This document shows positions 6,479 through 7,192 of a stretch of DNA of 7,192 nt, piece by piece. Each line of letters starts with the position of its first letter. Within the stretch, counting starts at the first letter, position 1. The translations under genes were made by a program, and so were the position numbers. This stretch comes from Bacteroidota bacterium. Lineage in GTDB: Bacteria > Bacteroidota > Bacteroidia > Bacteroidales > WCHB1-69. A model generated the notes under the pieces. It searched no databases and was not told the DNA's origin. It worked only from the letters and a program-made list of their open reading frames with translations. Location of the stretch: contig JAEWUL010000015.1 in the NCBI GenBank assembly GCA_023459435.1, positions 1 to 7,192 of the forward strand, written 5' to 3'.

Positions 6479-7192
6479 ATGAAAATCAAATTGAAAAAGA
6501 TTAAAAAAGCATGGAGTGCCATAAGACGAAACTGGCGGGTAAATCATCGTTTAGTGATCACTGACGAATCAACACATGCCCATATTTTTGAAATGCTGCT
6601 CACTCCACGTAGATTGTTTGTTGTAGTCACAACCTCTGCATTTATTTTGATATTTCTCACTACAATGCTGATTGCATTCACACCACTAAGAGTTTATGTA
6701 CCTGGTTATACCAATCCTGATGAATATCGGTTATATAAGAAAATGGCCTACCGCGTTGATTCACTAGAAAATGCACTATCTCAAAATCAACAATACCTCG
6801 ATAATTTTTATAATATATTGAATGGTATTATTCCTGTAGAGAATACGGATGAAACTACCGCAAAAATGGAACCCCGTCAGAAAGGGAATGATGTGGATGT
6901 TCAGAATGCACTACAGGAAATTGAAACAAAAGCAGGTCAAATTGCTTTGAAAATCCTGGATAAAAATGTTAAAACAACATTGCCCCTTACAGAGAAGAGA
7001 TCTTTACGTTCCATTACCTTATCACCACCAGTTTTAGGTGTTGTGTACAAACCATTCTCAATGGCAGAAAAACATTATGGAATCGATATAAAAAATGAAA
7101 AAGGAACACCAATATCCAGTGTTGCTGATGGTGTCGTTCTGTATATCGGATACACTCCCAAAGAGGGAAATATGATCATGATTCAACATGCC
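6479..7192 (+). CDS. Second membrane-anchored M23 family protein, 3' partial
   Basis: An open frame starting with ATG at 6479, 10 bases after the previous stop, runs through the window end for 238 codons without a stop. The N-terminus is strongly basic (MKIKLKKIKKAWSAIRRNWR) and cytoplasmic. A membrane helix lies at about 46-68, followed by FTPLRVYVPGYTNPDEYR (67-84), a pattern I associate with a Bacteroidota M23 family. A helical, possibly coiled-coil stretch (about 82-115) follows. The M23 domain begins near residue 183 (PPVLGVVYKPF). The first metal-binding motif is present as HYGID (His199, Asp203), followed by GTPISSVADGVV (209-220). The remaining motifs (YxH and HxH) lie beyond the window, so full catalytic competence cannot be judged. 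It follows a different M23 protein in the same operon and may act with it. Confidence 0.88.
   Translation, partial: MKIKLKKIKKAWSAIRRNWRVNHRLVITDESTHAHIFEMLLTPRRLFVVVTTSAFILIFLTTMLIAFTPLRVYVPGYTNPDEYRLYKKMAYRVDSLENALSQNQQYLDNFYNILNGIIPVENTDETTAKMEPRQKGNDVDVQNALQEIETKAGQIALKILDKNVKTTLPLTEKRSLRSITLSPPVLGVVYKPFSMAEKHYGIDIKNEKGTPISSVADGVVLYIGYTPKEGNMIMIQHA

Overview
The window looks like a low-GC chromosomal segment from a member of the phylum Bacteroidota, probably Bacteroidales-like. Four things support this: a type IX secretion (T9SS) C-terminal sorting domain, promoters of the Bacteroidota TAnnTTTG type, no strong Shine-Dalgarno sequences, and characteristic Bacteroidota cell-wall hydrolase families. 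All recognised genes lie on the + strand. I saw no tRNA, rRNA, CRISPR array, intact insertion sequence or phage gene.

Region 1 (1-895) holds the 3' part of a saccharopine-dehydrogenase-fold enzyme, most likely carboxynorspermidine/carboxyspermidine synthase of polyamine biosynthesis. It is closed by a strong A/T-flanked hairpin terminator. Region 2 (about 889-2036) is a single-gene unit with its own promoter. It encodes a small secreted protein with two fibronectin type III domains, an InlB-B-repeat-like domain and a T9SS sorting domain. Region 3 (2037-2409) is a 373-base non-coding gap with an unexplained long imperfect inverted repeat (2076-2193) and the ddl promoter close to its end.

Region 4 (2410 to the window end) is a tight five-gene run with gaps of 11, 16, 3 and 10 bases, probably one operon devoted to peptidoglycan. 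The order is ddl (D-Ala-D-Ala ligase, cytoplasmic precursor synthesis), an exported glucosaminidase with two LysM domains, a tandem paralogue of it whose catalytic Glu is replaced by Tyr, a membrane-anchored M23 endopeptidase with all metal and catalytic residues, and a second membrane-anchored M23-family protein cut by the window end. The set joins stem-peptide synthesis with glycan and cross-link cleavage, so it plausibly serves wall growth or division.

The most interesting points are the active/pseudo-enzyme glucosaminidase pair inside a ddl operon and the inverted-repeat element upstream of it. Individual families here are known. What may be undescribed is the role of the catalytically dead LysM paralogue.
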